NCBI RefSeq assembly: GCF_030817595.1
Contig: NZ_JAUSZN010000001.1
Coordinates: 4,595,501-4,659,500, forward strand
Direction: 5' to 3'
Source of the DNA: Neobacillus niacini
GTDB taxonomy: Bacteria > Bacillota > Bacilli > Bacillales > Cytobacillaceae
Length of the DNA stretch: 64,000 bases
How positions within the stretch are numbered: position 1 is the stretch's first letter; each line of letters begins with the position of its first letter. Under the pieces are notes generated by a model that was given only the letters and a program-made list of their open reading frames with translations, was not told the DNA's origin and ran no database searches. The position numbers were made by a program, and so were the translations under genes. Below, one piece after another: positions 16,945-26,077 of the stretch.

Positions 16945-19900
16945 TTATTTTGTATTCCAACTAGCGATTAATTGGTCAGCGTCAGAAAGTAATTTAGCTT
17001 TCAGACCTTGATCCACCTCTGACTTGTTAAGGTGCATTTTGAAATTTTCCATGTGTTTTACTACGTGTTTGATTTTCCCGTCATTTAACTGATGCTGTAC
17101 TTGATCTAGGCTATTTTTCAAGACAGGTGCTTGTAATTCAAGAGCAACAGTATGTTTCATCGATTGTAGAGTTGCTGTATAATCTACACTTGGTGCCTGC
17201 AGGCCGCCTGCAAGGACACTCTCACGAACATCTTCACCTAGGTAGAAGCCGATGTGAGGCGGTTGGTTGTAGGCTGTGTTTTGCCATGCGATACCATTGC
17301 GGTAGACATCATCGTGCATGAGCGTATACAGTCGATACTCCGTTGGAACGGTTGTGCTGAAAACTCGAAGCTCAGTATTATCATTTGTTGGCAGGAGAAC
17401 TTCTTCACGCCAGTCACCAAGAATATCCCCCTGCAGCGTTGGAGTTGCCTTTGTTCCATTACTGCTATGAACACCTTCAAAAGCTTTTACAAGTTCTGCT
17501 TTACCAGTTGCTTCGTTGTATTTGGTAATCGAGGTATTATCAAGTAATTCATGCTGCAGGTCGCCATCCCAGTAAAGGGCAAAGTTTGCAGAGAGGCCAG
17601 CGTCCCTTGAACTGTCAGCCACTACTTTACCTTGAACATTGTAGATTCCGCCGCCTGTTTCAACGGTGTCACCGCCCCAGCCCCAGAATTCATAGCCTGG
17701 CTGAGAACTAATATTCGCAGCCACGCCTCGACCGGCATCAACAGAGCCAAAGTACGACATCAATGTTTCACCTGTAGCTGCATCGTGTAATTCTAAAGAA
17801 GCAACAGCAGGTACTTCATGAACACCAAATACTTGAAGGCCATCGCGATCTGGGTCAAAGGCACCGACATGAAGCGCATCCCCATGTGATCCCATTTCCC
17901 GCTGCATTTCTCCGTCCATGGCATAAACAATGCTGCCATCATGATCAAATGTTAAACTACCAGCTATTAGTTCATCGAAGCCGTCATTATCAATGTCGCC
18001 TGTTGCAAGATTGTGGTTACCTAAGCTTTTGCCTCGGCCAGCCTCGTTCGAATCAAAAGTCCATTCTTCTACAAGCTTGCCGCCTTTAACACTATATGCA
18101 ACAAAACTTGTTCGTTCATAATAGCCGCGGCCATAAATGGCACTTGGCGTTTTGCCGTCTAAATAAGCTAGACCAGCAAGGAAACGGTCAGAACGGTTCT
18201 GCCAAGTATCACCCCATGAAGTGCCCTTATCATCTCCAAGCGGGAAAGCATAATCGATGGTATCAATGACTTCTCCTGTTTCACCATTAAAGACAGAGAT
18301 ATACTCAGGTCCGCCGATCACGTGGCCGTTTTCACCCAGCCATTTTCCATTGTCTTCTGGATTACCAATTTGACTTAACACCTTGCTGCTGTCGAACTTG
18401 CCTTCAGTTGCGCCATAGGAAGTGGTTCCGTCAGCTGTTTTGATGAGGAAATCACTTTTTCCATTGCCGTCAAAATCAGCTACAACAAATTGATGATAGT
18501 GGGCACCGGAACTAAGGTTAAGTCCCATATTAATACGCCATAACAGCGTTCCGTCTAATTTATACGCATCAAAAATCGTCGGACCTGTCATACCCGTTTG
18601 CGAACTGTCAATGGCATTGGTTGGATACCATTTTACAATGACTTCAAGCTCGCCATCACCATCTAAGTCTCCTACACTAGAATCGTTTACGGTGTACTCG
18701 TAATTGCCAGTGGCAGTCGTTCCGCCCTCAGGCTTTTGCATCGGAATGGAAAGATAATCTTCACCTAATGCTTTCACCTCGTTTTTCTCAACTGATTTGC
18801 CATTCACAAGTGTTTCAACGGTATACGTATCATCAGCTGTGCCTTCTGCATCCTGGTAGTTTGTCACACTAAGAGCTTTAGAGTTTAATTTTTCTCCATT
18901 GCGGTAGACATTAAAGGTGACATCTTTCGCATATTCATCGGCAAGTAATCGCCAGCTGACAAAGTTTCCATTTTCAGATTTAAGGGCAATCACGCCTCGA
19001 TCCAGCCATTCTTTTTGTCTTTCTGTATTCGGAGCAGTCAAGCGGTTATAGACATAAAGAGTGGCTTCGCGGTTAAAGCTGTTATCGATTCCCTCTGTTT
19101 GCGCAAGTGTACCTTTAAACTCGTATACCCCTGATTCTTCAGGATTCCACTCTTTTCCGACAGTTTTCCACTCACTAACAGCCACTTCCTTCTTGCTATT
19201 ATCAGCAAGCGTGACGGTTACCGTTTGTGGCAGGCCGATGGATGATATATCAGTTGTTGTTTCATTTACATAGACTTGGTGGTATCGTAGTTGATCTACT
19301 TTAGAGACGGTATTACCTGGGATAGGTACACTATAGATGCCAAAATCATCGAGGTAGGTTGTCCAAGAGTGGTTATTTCCAGATGTCCGAATGCCGACAA
19401 GCTTCACAGTTTTTACAGAGCCGTCGAACGAAACACCTTCTAGGGATGACGTGTATTCTTGTGTTTCACCAGATTCTTTATCCTTTAGCGTTAAAACAGC
19501 TTGGTTTTTAATCAAATCAAAATGGACACTGACTTCATACCAGGTTTCTTGATTGGTAGCGAAGGTTTGAGCAGGGGCTTGGCTGCCTGCGAAGTACTCA
19601 ATCGCTTCCGTATTGGTATTGTTTAACGTGAAAATAATGTTTCCGGAGTTATCTATAATTCGAAGTTCACCAGAATTCTCAAACTGTCTTGTTCCTTTAT
19701 CATTGTTCTTGCCGGGATACCAGTCTAGTTTGACAAGAATGTCTTTTCCTTTAACCGCTGTTTCTAAATTCTTGGTGGCCACACGGCCGCCAGATGCATT
19801 CACAATCGTGTATTGAAGTTTATCAGTTGCGTTTCCTTTAATATTTTGCTCATTAATGGAAACAGTTGAGCTCGCTGTCGTAAAACCCCACAGATTGTTG

Positions 19901-20034
19901 TCTTCAAAATCAGAGCCGTCTACCAAGTCATACCCTTCAACATCCGTAAGTGCAGCTGTAGCATACGGAAGATTTGAAAAAATGAGACCTAGTGATAAGG
20001 CGCTTGCTAAGACTTTCTTCTTCTTTTTCCCCAA
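16945..20034 (-). CDS. Secreted rhamnogalacturonan lyase, polysaccharide lyase family 11
   Basis: The 1029-residue protein has a signal peptide (cut near YATAA, residues 25-28), an N-terminal jelly-roll-like carbohydrate module (about 30-235), an Ig-like domain (about 245-330), then the PL11 lyase beginning with QKEWLDRGVIALKSENGNFV and the DGDGE/DFDGNGK calcium-loop repeats of its beta-propeller. The last 60 residues look like a FIMAH-type helical domain. PL11 enzymes (YesW/YesX) cleave the rhamnogalacturonan I backbone of pectin by beta-elimination. The start is TTG 20034 behind GGAAGTGG. No pectin-uptake genes are nearby, so it stands alone here. Confidence 0.9.
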   Translation of the reverse strand: MGKKKKKVLASALSLGLIFSNLPYATAALTDVEGYDLVDGSDFEDNNLWGFTTASSTVSINEQNIKGNATDKLQYTIVNASGGRVATKNLETAVKGKDILVKLDWYPGKNNDKGTRQFENSGELRIIDNSGNIIFTLNNTNTEAIEYFAGSQAPAQTFATNQETWYEVSVHFDLIKNQAVLTLKDKESGETQEYTSSLEGVSFDGSVKTVKLVGIRTSGNNHSWTTYLDDFGIYSVPIPGNTVSKVDQLRYHQVYVNETTTDISSIGLPQTVTVTLADNSKKEVAVSEWKTVGKEWNPEESGVYEFKGTLAQTEGIDNSFNREATLYVYNRLTAPNTERQKEWLDRGVIALKSENGNFVSWRLLADEYAKDVTFNVYRNGEKLNSKALSVTNYQDAEGTADDTYTVETLVNGKSVEKNEVKALGEDYLSIPMQKPEGGTTATGNYEYTVNDSSVGDLDGDGELEVIVKWYPTNAIDSSQTGMTGPTIFDAYKLDGTLLWRINMGLNLSSGAHYHQFVVADFDGNGKSDFLIKTADGTTSYGATEGKFDSSKVLSQIGNPEDNGKWLGENGHVIGGPEYISVFNGETGEVIDTIDYAFPLGDDKGTSWGDTWQNRSDRFLAGLAYLDGKTPSAIYGRGYYERTSFVAYSVKGGKLVEEWTFDSNEAGRGKSLGNHNLATGDIDNDGFDELIAGSLTFDHDGSIVYAMDGEMQREMGSHGDALHVGAFDPDRDGLQVFGVHEVPAVASLELHDAATGETLMSYFGSVDAGRGVAANISSQPGYEFWGWGGDTVETGGGIYNVQGKVVADSSRDAGLSANFALYWDGDLQHELLDNTSITKYNEATGKAELVKAFEGVHSSNGTKATPTLQGDILGDWREEVLLPTNDNTELRVFSTTVPTEYRLYTLMHDDVYRNGIAWQNTAYNQPPHIGFYLGEDVRESVLAGGLQAPSVDYTATLQSMKHTVALELQAPVLKNSLDQVQHQLNDGKIKHVVKHMENFKMHLNKSEVDQGLKAKLLSDADQLIASWNTK

Positions 20035-20361
20035 GATTTACCCACTTCCTTTAATTTTATTGACCACGCCGAACATCTTCTAAAAATGTGAAAACGGATA
20101 CAAAATAACATGTCTTGAAAGATCTTCGGAACAGATTGGTCATTGTGTGACTAATACTAGCGCGGCTTGTGACAAACCGTCTAGAACACATTTTTGCAAT
20201 ATAAAAAGCCTTGTGTCACAAGGCTTTGTCTTTTGTTTTGGATTTTTTTTCTGAGTTGATAACTTTTTGGAAATGGCCTCATTACAGACTTTTGACATTT
20301 GTGAAAGTTGGTCGGTGAAGCGAAAGTCCTATATGATTTTTGGTGGCAATAACGTTCATTT
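20035..20361. other. Gap between the PL11 gene and the alkyltransferase-like gene
   Basis: It holds the lyase promoter region, in which I could not fix a promoter, and the minus-strand terminator at 20203-20227. The rest shows no coding sequence. Confidence 0.5.
20203..20227 (-). terminator. Terminator of the alkyltransferase-like gene
   Basis: Eleven-bp palindrome AAAGCCTTGTG/CACAAGGCTTT; the A-run at 20203-20207 gives the U-tract on the minus strand. It is 135 nt past the gene's stop. Confidence 0.8.
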
Positions 20362-20697
20362 TTATTGAAAAAAGTGTCCTTCGCCATCGCTTTCACTCGG
20401 ATGATACTGATATTTGGCTAAGTCAATTTTGCCCTCTATACCAATTTCGACACCTTCACTCTCTAGCGAAAATAGCTGCTCGTGATAGTCATCGTCTTGA
20501 AGGGCGATTTGGCCTTTACTATTGACTACACGGTGCCAAGGAAGGTTGTACTTCCTGCTCATCGAATGTAGAGCACGAACCACCTGACGTGCAGCACGCG
20601 GGCTCCCGGCTACTCTTGCAATCTGTCCATAGGTCATGACTTTGCCTTCGGGAATATTTTTAATAATTTCTACGACTTTTTCTGTAAAAGGCTGCAT
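20362..20697 (-). CDS. Alkyltransferase-like protein (MGMT family without the catalytic Cys)
   Basis: A 111-residue protein with the C-terminal MGMT DNA-binding and active-site fold: MTYGQIARVAGSPRAARQVV is the winged helix with the Arg finger region. In O6-alkylguanine methyltransferases the active site reads PCHRV; here it reads PWHRV with Trp54 in place of Cys. This marks alkyltransferase-like proteins, which bind O6-alkylguanine lesions and pass them to nucleotide excision repair instead of demethylating them. Length and the Trp are typical of that class. Confidence 0.93.
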   Translation of the reverse strand: MQPFTEKVVEIIKNIPEGKVMTYGQIARVAGSPRAARQVVRALHSMSRKYNLPWHRVVNSKGQIALQDDDYHEQLFSLESEGVEIGIEGKIDLAKYQYHPSESDGEGHFFQ

Positions 20698-21271
20698 TAT
20701 TCGAAATCCTTTCCGTCTAATTCACATCATTATATAATATTTTTTTAAAAACACAGTGGAAAAATGATTGCTGAAACGGGTTTATAAGTGAAAAAAATTC
20801 TTTTTTGAAAAATTTTCATTCGACTTTTTGTATCGACAGATTTCTCAGGAAATAATTTTGGAGATCATTCCCGTTGCGTTAAAAATCCAATTACGTCACG
20901 GATTTCAGCTTTTTCGCGGCTGTGTCGATAAATGCGCAATAGGTACCATTCCTCGATTTTAATGTCCGATTTTTCAAAAAATTAAAAAGGTACCTTGTCC
21001 TTGTTGGATAATTCGTGCATATTCCCGTATCCAAGCTAATAAAATGGTTACAAACCTTTACAAAGAGAGTGTTTGAGGTGAAGAGTCGTTTGAGGCTTTT
21101 GTGGAATTAGTTGGGGACATGATTATTCATCGTATCGATCAGAGGGCAGCAAGCTTTCTGGCGCATGAGGGTTAGCTTAGTTTATGCAGCATGCGGTTGC
21201 AGTATTTCGTCTTAGTGATAAGCGGGTCTCATTTCGCACTTCTCACATCCAATTTAGGGAGGGCGAGTGGT
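20698..21271 (+). promoter_or_regulatory. Long leader region of spoIIID with short reading frames
   Basis: GCATATT (21017-21023), 14 nt, then AATAAAAT (21038-21045) is a plausible sigma-E promoter. Downstream are an 18-codon frame at 21119-21175 (GGGG just before the ATG) and a frame from 21184 that overlaps the spoIIID start. In B. subtilis a short upstream cistron, usd, must be translated for spoIIID translation; these frames could play that part. 20698-21010 holds no gene that I can see. Confidence 0.5.
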
Positions 21272-21544
21272 GTGCACGATTACATCAAAGAGAGAACTAT
21301 CAAGATTGGAAAGTATATCGTGGAGACGAGAAAAACGGTTCGTGTCATTGCGAAGGAGTTTGGCGTATCCAAAAGTACTGTCCATAAAGATTTAACAGAG
21401 AGGCTTCCTGAAATTAATCCTGAACTGGCAAATGAGGTAAAAGAGATTTTAGATTATCATAAATCGATCAGACATCTCCGGGGTGGAGAAGCGACGAAAA
21501 TGAAGTACCAGAAGGAAGAAAAAGAAGGTGAGGCTGTTAAGTAG
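21272..21544 (+). CDS. spoIIID: Sporulation transcription factor SpoIIID
   Basis: A 90-residue DNA-binding regulator of the sigma-E regulon in the mother cell. The helix-turn-helix is IAKEFGVSKSTVHKDLTER (about residues 22-40), followed by the conserved EILDYHKSIRHLRGGEATKMKY tail region. Length and sequence are very close to B. subtilis SpoIIID. The start is GTG 21272 (VHDYIKER), 8 nt after GGGAGGG; an in-frame extension to 21191 adds 27 residues not found in the family. Confidence 0.96.
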   Translation: MHDYIKERTIKIGKYIVETRKTVRVIAKEFGVSKSTVHKDLTERLPEINPELANEVKEILDYHKSIRHLRGGEATKMKYQKEEKEGEAVK

Positions 21545-21800
21545 GCCGGCTTTCAGAAGGTATCTCTGCAGACATGCAAAAAATGTTTAAAATGGCCATT
21601 TTCAAATGACTTCTTGGTGCATTCTAAGAAAGTCGGGGAAAGGGCCATTTTTAATGGCTAAAAAGGCGGGCATTCTCTTTCAAGAAATTTTTTCCGACAA
21701 ATTTCTATGTTATTTGGGATAATAGTATGGAATTTTTATGGAATATGGTACAATTAGCAATTAGGAAAGTATGACCGTTTCAAGGAGGAAAGAAAAGAGA

Positions 21801-22802
21801 ATGTTTGCTAGGGATATAGGGATTGATTTGGGAACGGCTAACGTGTTAATCCACGTTAAAGGCCGCGGAATTGTATTGAATGAGCCATCGGTCGTAGCAA
21901 TAGATAAAAATACGAATCGTGTTCTAGCTGTTGGTGAGGAAGCTCGCCGCATGGTTGGACGTACACCTGGAAACATCGTCGCGATCCGCCCATTAAAAGA
22001 TGGAGTTATCGCTGACTTTGACGTAACAGAAGCAATGTTAAAACATTTTATTAATAAGTTGAACGTAAAGGGCTTTTTATCCAAACCGCGTATTCTGATT
22101 TGCTGTCCAACGAATATCACAAGCGTTGAGCAAAAAGCAATTCGAGAAGCGGCAGAAAAAAGCGGCGGCAAGAAAATTTACTTAGAAGAAGAGCCGAAGG
22201 TGGCAGCGATTGGCGCAGGTATGGATATATTCCAGCCGAGCGGTAACATGGTTGTCGACATCGGCGGTGGAACAACAGATGTAGCAGTTCTTTCAATGGG
22301 CGATATCGTTACTTCTTCCTCCATTAAAATGGCCGGCGACAAGTTCGACATGGAAATTCTCAATCACATCAAGCGTGAGTACAAGCTATTGATCGGGGAA
22401 CGCACAGCTGAGAATATTAAAATCAACATTGGTACCGTATTTCCAGGATCACGCTCGGAAGAAATGGAAATTCGCGGACGGGACATGGTCAGCGGCTTAC
22501 CGCGTACGATTACCGTTCATTCAGAAGAAATTGAAGGTTCCTTACGCGAATCGGTTTCTGTGATTGTTCAGGCAGCTAAGAGCGTCTTAGAGCGCACACC
22601 ACCAGAACTTTCAGCAGATATCATTGACCGCGGCGTTATTTTAACCGGCGGAGGAGCTTTGCTGCACGGAATCGATGCATTGCTTGCAGACGAGCTCAAA
22701 GTACCAGTCTTAGTGGCCGAAAACCCAATGGACTGCGTGGCAATTGGAACAGGCATCATGTTAGACAACATTGACCGCATTCAGAAGCGAAAGTTTGGCT
22801 AA
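21801..22802 (+). CDS. mbl: Rod-shape protein Mbl (MreB paralogue)
   Basis: A 333-residue bacterial actin that guides lateral wall synthesis. DIGIDLGTANVLI is the phosphate-1 loop, VVDIGGGTTDVAV phosphate-2, and GGGALLHGID the adenosine motif. Position directly after spoIIID is diagnostic of mbl in Bacillus. The ATG at 21801 is used (MFARDIG); AAGGAGG is somewhat far at 12 nt. In B. subtilis flhO and flhP follow mbl; they are absent here. Confidence 0.96.
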   Translation: MFARDIGIDLGTANVLIHVKGRGIVLNEPSVVAIDKNTNRVLAVGEEARRMVGRTPGNIVAIRPLKDGVIADFDVTEAMLKHFINKLNVKGFLSKPRILICCPTNITSVEQKAIREAAEKSGGKKIYLEEEPKVAAIGAGMDIFQPSGNMVVDIGGGTTDVAVLSMGDIVTSSSIKMAGDKFDMEILNHIKREYKLLIGERTAENIKINIGTVFPGSRSEEMEIRGRDMVSGLPRTITVHSEEIEGSLRESVSVIVQAAKSVLERTPPELSADIIDRGVILTGGGALLHGIDALLADELKVPVLVAENPMDCVAIGTGIMLDNIDRIQKRKFG

Positions 22803-22825
22803 TAAGGTAGGACATCTTACCATTG

Positions 22826-22860
22826 AAAAAGTCTAATGATCTCATCATTGGACTTTTTTT
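22826..22860 (+). terminator. Terminator after mbl
   Basis: Stem AAAAAGTCTAATGAT/ATCATTGGACTTTTT (one G-T) with a 3-nt loop and trailing T. Confidence 0.9.
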
Positions 22861-23072
22861 ATGTTGTGAGGGTGTGAAAAACCCCACCGCAACTAAAAGT
22901 TTTCGCCACTTTTTGCCATGGAAATACTTTTTCTGCAAAAAAATACTGTCTATTCCCTAATTTTTTTATAAAATAGAGTATAATATTAGGTAAAACGAAA
23001 AAAACAGCAGAAGAATGGACACACTATATGTCCAATTACTATAGACAGATTTCGGTTAAAGGGGAATAAGAG

Positions 23073-23390
23073 ATGTCAGTAAATCATCTAAACCAGGTGA
23101 AGACGAGGGAAGAGTATAAAAAGGCAAAAGGTGAAGATCAGCAAGATACTACCACTCAAAAGACTTCTAAAGTTGCTCAAAAAGCCCAAAAAGCTGAAGT
23201 TGCAAATAAAAGGATTCGTATCCGTTTGATCCCAATTTGGCTTAGAATACTTCTTTTGGTTATTTTTACTGGTGTTTTTATGGTAGCAGGTGCCGCGATT
23301 GGCTATGGTGTGCTCGGTAATGGGGATGCGGGAGATGTGTTAAGAGGCTCCACTTGGACACATATTATTGATTTAGTTGAAAAAAAATAA
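23073..23390 (+). CDS. EpuA-family small membrane protein
   Basis: 105 residues: a charged N-terminal region with QKTSKVAQKAQKAEVANK, a basic patch RIRIRLIPIW, one membrane helix (about 56-78), and a short outer tail. This matches the EpuA family (often mislabelled as an RNA polymerase beta subunit) that lies between mbl/flhOP and fabZ in bacilli. Role unknown. AAAGGGGAA precedes the ATG. Confidence 0.8.
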   Translation: MSVNHLNQVKTREEYKKAKGEDQQDTTTQKTSKVAQKAQKAEVANKRIRIRLIPIWLRILLLVIFTGVFMVAGAAIGYGVLGNGDAGDVLRGSTWTHIIDLVEKK

Positions 23391-23393
23391 ACG

Positions 23394-23421
23394 AGGAAGG
23401 GCCAGTGGCTCTTCCTTTTTG
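23394..23421 (+). terminator. Terminator after the EpuA-like gene
   Basis: Stem AGGAAGGGCC/GGCTCTTCCT (one wobble) with loop AGT, then TTTTT. Confidence 0.85.
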
Positions 23422-23474
23422 TATGCTCTTAATAGTAAAATGTATATATCTGTTCCTATGAGGAGGTACTAAAA

Positions 23475-23900
23475 ATGTTAGATGTGCAACAAATAAAAGA
23501 AATTATTCCCCATCGTTATCCATTTTTGCTTGTAGATAAAATTTTAGAGGTTGAAGAAGGAGTTAAGGCTGTCGGAATTAAAAATGTAACGGCAAATGAA
23601 GAATTTTTCAATGGTCATTTTCCTGACTATCCGGTAATGCCAGGTGTGCTAATTGTTGAAGCGCTTGCACAGGTGGGAGCAGTTGCGGTATTGAAAAAAG
23701 AAGAAAATCGCGGCAAACTGGCATTTTTTGCTGGAATTGATGGCTGTCGTTTTAAAAGACAAGTTAAGCCAGGTGACCAACTGCGACTTGAAGTCGAAAT
23801 CATTCGCTTGCGTGGTCCAATTGGAAAAGGAAAAGCAGTTGCTACGGTTGATGGAGAAATCGCATGTGAAGCGGAAATCACGTTTGCATTAGGAAAATAG
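23475..23900 (+). CDS. fabZ: 3-hydroxyacyl-ACP dehydratase FabZ
   Basis: A 141-residue hot-dog-fold enzyme that dehydrates beta-hydroxyacyl-ACP in fatty acid elongation. The active-site His is in [21 protein letters not shown], with the catalytic Glu in the same block; [11 protein letters not shown] is the N-terminal signature. It corresponds to ywpB in B. subtilis, with the same neighbours. The SD AGGAGG is well placed before the ATG. Confidence 0.97.
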   Translation: MLDVQQIKEIIPHRYPFLLVDKILEVEEGVKAVGIKNVTANEEFFNGHFPDYPVMPGVLIVEALAQVGAVAVLKKEENRGKLAFFAGIDGCRFKRQVKPGDQLRLEVEIIRLRGPIGKGKAVATVDGEIACEAEITFALGK

Positions 23901-23932
23901 TCGGGGATTTCTCCGATTATTTTTTTTTTTGT
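23901..23932 (+). terminator. Terminator after fabZ
   Basis: Stem TCGGGGA/TCTCCGA with a 2-nt loop, then eleven or more T. Confidence 0.75.
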
Positions 23933-24014
23933 AATAGTCCTTTCATACTTGGGGAAAATAACTTAAGACCGATAAAAGGGTCAATATTTTTCACATTGAA
24001 AGGGGCTTTTACGT

Positions 24015-24407
24015 TTGAAGAAAAAGCTGTTTTTTTTACTAGCAAGTGCACTTCTGTCAGGGTCTGTGTTAGTGGGTTGTAATAATAATGATGATGATCA
24101 AAATCCTGCACCGCCGACAAACGATGAAGTGGATACACCACTTGATAATGATAACAACTTAGATGGTAACAACAACAACAACGGATTAAATAACAAGAAC
24201 ACACGTTATAACAACAACAATGGACCAAACCGTAACGGAAACAATGGTAACAACAATAACGGGTTAAACGACAACAACACTAATTACCGCAACAATGATA
24301 TCAACACTGATACTGACAAAGACATGATGAGAGACAGAAACACACCTGGTGAAGATATGATCGAAGACGACCGTGACGCAAACGATCGTAACAATAAAGA
24401 CAGATAA
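24015..24407 (+). CDS. Asn-rich lipoprotein
   Basis: A 130-residue lipoprotein with lipobox SVLVGC at residues 17-22. The mature part is nearly all Asn, Asp and Gly (runs such as GNNNNNGLNNKN), then a charged Asp/Arg tail, so it should be disordered. Such tails occur in spore or surface lipoproteins, but I cannot assign a function. TTG start at 24015 after AAAGGGGC. Confidence 0.75.
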   Translation: MKKKLFFLLASALLSGSVLVGCNNNDDDQNPAPPTNDEVDTPLDNDNNLDGNNNNNGLNNKNTRYNNNNGPNRNGNNGNNNNGLNDNNTNYRNNDINTDTDKDMMRDRNTPGEDMIEDDRDANDRNNKDR

Positions 24408-24412
24408 ATAGC

Positions 24413-24490
24413 AAAGGGGCAGGCTCATGTCATGTGACCCCAAAAGTCACTCTAACTTTTGGGGAACAGTACATTGCAGCCTGCCCTTTT
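24413..24490. terminator. Nested two-stem bidirectional terminator
   Basis: The outer stem AAAGGGGCAGGCT/AGCCTGCCCTTT (one bulge) encloses an inner perfect 10-bp stem CCCCAAAAGT/ACTTTTGGGG (24438-24447 with 24455-24464). It lies between convergent genes. Confidence 0.85.
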
Positions 24491-24491
24491 A

Positions 24492-24923
24492 TTAATCGTG
24501 CTTCATTTTTAGCTTTGGTTTGCTTTTCATTTTGTCCCTAAATTCTTCTAGTAATGCCTGACCGCCAAGGCCCTTTTCGAGCAGGCTGTCGAGCAGGAGT
24601 TCTGAGTAATCACTTCTGTTACGGCGCAGACGGCCTTCAAACAAGACGCTAATGTGGTTCTGAAATTTGTTGAGTGATGCAATTTTAGTTTGGAAATAGG
24701 CGGGATCATTTTCGCGTTTGGTAATTACCGCTTGTACAATCACCTCGCGGCTTTGTTCGTGGATTTTTTGGAAGTAGTCATAAAGGGATAAATCGGTATA
24801 GGCTTCAAGCAGCCAGCTAGCACTTTCATTTTCTTTATTGATAATTAATCCATCCTCTAATGGGATTTCAACGGAATTTCCATCCTCCACAACTTCCAAA
24901 GCGACTAATTTAAAGGATTTCAT
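24492..24923 (-). CDS. ywpF: YwpF family protein
   Basis: A 143-residue soluble protein beginning MKSFKLVALEVVEDGN with the block SASWLLEAYTD and a C-terminal helical part. It corresponds to YwpF, which lies between fabZ and ssbB in B. subtilis. Function unknown. The start is ATG 24923, 8 nt after GGAGG. Confidence 0.82.
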   Translation of the reverse strand: MKSFKLVALEVVEDGNSVEIPLEDGLIINKENESASWLLEAYTDLSLYDYFQKIHEQSREVIVQAVITKRENDPAYFQTKIASLNKFQNHISVLFEGRLRRNRSDYSELLLDSLLEKGLGGQALLEEFRDKMKSKPKLKMKHD

Positions 24924-25178
24924 CGGCAATACCTCCTCTTACTCGATCTCATTTTCTAAATTATAACATATCCGTTCTGGAAACAAATGTCGAAAAATAT
25001 TTGTCGTTTTTTGCAAATAAGCCTTTTGTTAAAAAAATATCCCTTCATTATGATATTTTGGCTTAGGTGAAAAATCAATTTTGAAGCAAAAAATAACATC
25101 AAAACCCTAATTTCAGTATTTTACACCAAGGTCGAGAAGGTCTATGATAAAGCCATCAAAAGGAGAGGAGAAAATTGT

Positions 25179-25568
25179 ATGATCAATCAAGTCACGCTTG
25201 TTGGAAGGCTGACGCGGGATCCAGAATTGAGAAAAACAAGTGATGGGCTGCCTGTTACTACTGTGACATTGGCAGTTAGCCGTCAATTTCGTAACCAGCA
25301 TGGAGAAATAGAAGCAGACTTTGTTCAGTGCACAATCTGGAAAAAACCTGCTGAGAATACTGTCCAATACTGTCGAAAGGGTTCCGTTGTTGGAGTTACC
25401 GGCAGGCTGCAAACCCGGCATTATGATAACAAAGAGGGAAAGCGTGTGTATGTAACAGAAGTGGTAGCCGAATCGATTCGTTTCTTAGGCGCAAAGCCAA
25501 ACTACACACAGGCTGAACCGCCAACACCCGTTACGGTTACAGTGACGAAGGAGGAGCTGCCATTTTGA
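25179..25568 (+). CDS. ssbB: Single-stranded DNA-binding protein SsbB
   Basis: A 129-residue OB-fold protein ([18 protein letters not shown], then [22 protein letters not shown]). In B. subtilis SsbB works in competence and lacks the acidic C-terminal tip; here the protein ends KEELPF, which resembles the tip (DDDLPF) used by SsbA-type proteins to recruit repair partners. Position after ywpF supports ssbB. The SD AAAGGAGAGGAG is strong. Its stop overlaps the next start (TTGA). Confidence 0.92.
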   Translation: MINQVTLVGRLTRDPELRKTSDGLPVTTVTLAVSRQFRNQHGEIEADFVQCTIWKKPAENTVQYCRKGSVVGVTGRLQTRHYDNKEGKRVYVTEVVAESIRFLGAKPNYTQAEPPTPVTVTVTKEELPF

Positions 25569-25840
25569 CACATCAAGATGATGTCGCCGCCAGTTTAGAA
25601 CAGCTGCTTGAAAGTTTGATAAAAATGGTTGGCCGTGCCAATAAGAATAATGACAATCTACAAAACAAGATCACTGAGATCAATGAAAACATGAACAATC
25701 AAAAGAAACGAATCAGCCAGCTAGAATGGATTATGAAAGGGCAGCTAAAGGAAAGAGATTGGAGCCCGATCAGAACCTACCCCACACATCACTATACACA
25801 AACACCATCCGAAATTCACGACCATATCTCACACTTTTAA
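25565..25840 (+). CDS. Small coiled-coil protein coupled to ssbB
   Basis: 91 residues with a heptad-rich middle ([26 protein letters not shown], about residues 28-58) and a His-rich tail. It starts at a TTG within the ssbB stop (TTGA) with GGAGGAG 8 nt upstream, so translation is coupled. Family not recognised; an SSB-linked role is only inference from the overlap. Confidence 0.65.
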   Translation: MTHQDDVAASLEQLLESLIKMVGRANKNNDNLQNKITEINENMNNQKKRISQLEWIMKGQLKERDWSPIRTYPTHHYTQTPSEIHDHISHF

Positions 25841-25975
25841 AAACTTCGTCTGTTGACGTCGTAACTAGGATTATTTTTTGGTAAAACTAAAATCGTTCCT
25901 TTTTTTAAACATTTTCCCCCGATAGCAGAGGTTCCTTATTTAAAAGAAAAATCGATACCCTCCAAAATAGTCCCC

Positions 25976-26007
25976 ATTTCCGGCCAGGCAGCGCCGGAAT
26001 TTTTTTG
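25976..26007 (+). terminator. Terminator of the ssbB operon
   Basis: Stem TTCCGGC/GCCGGAA with an 8-nt loop and seven T. Confidence 0.85.
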
Positions 26008-26077
26008 TTCATAAAGCGTGTATAATTTTTTTCTTGTCGGGTAAACTAGTACAAAACCCCCTGTGTTTTATTTTTCA

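Noticed and set aside
21184..21387. 67-codon frame as a separate gene overlapping spoIIID
   Set aside because: It runs through the spoIIID coding sequence in another frame with Cys/Trp-rich composition. At most its first codons may act as a leader.
23073..23390. RNA polymerase beta subunit
   Set aside because: Databases often use this name for the EpuA family, but the protein is a 105-residue membrane protein with no polymerase motif.
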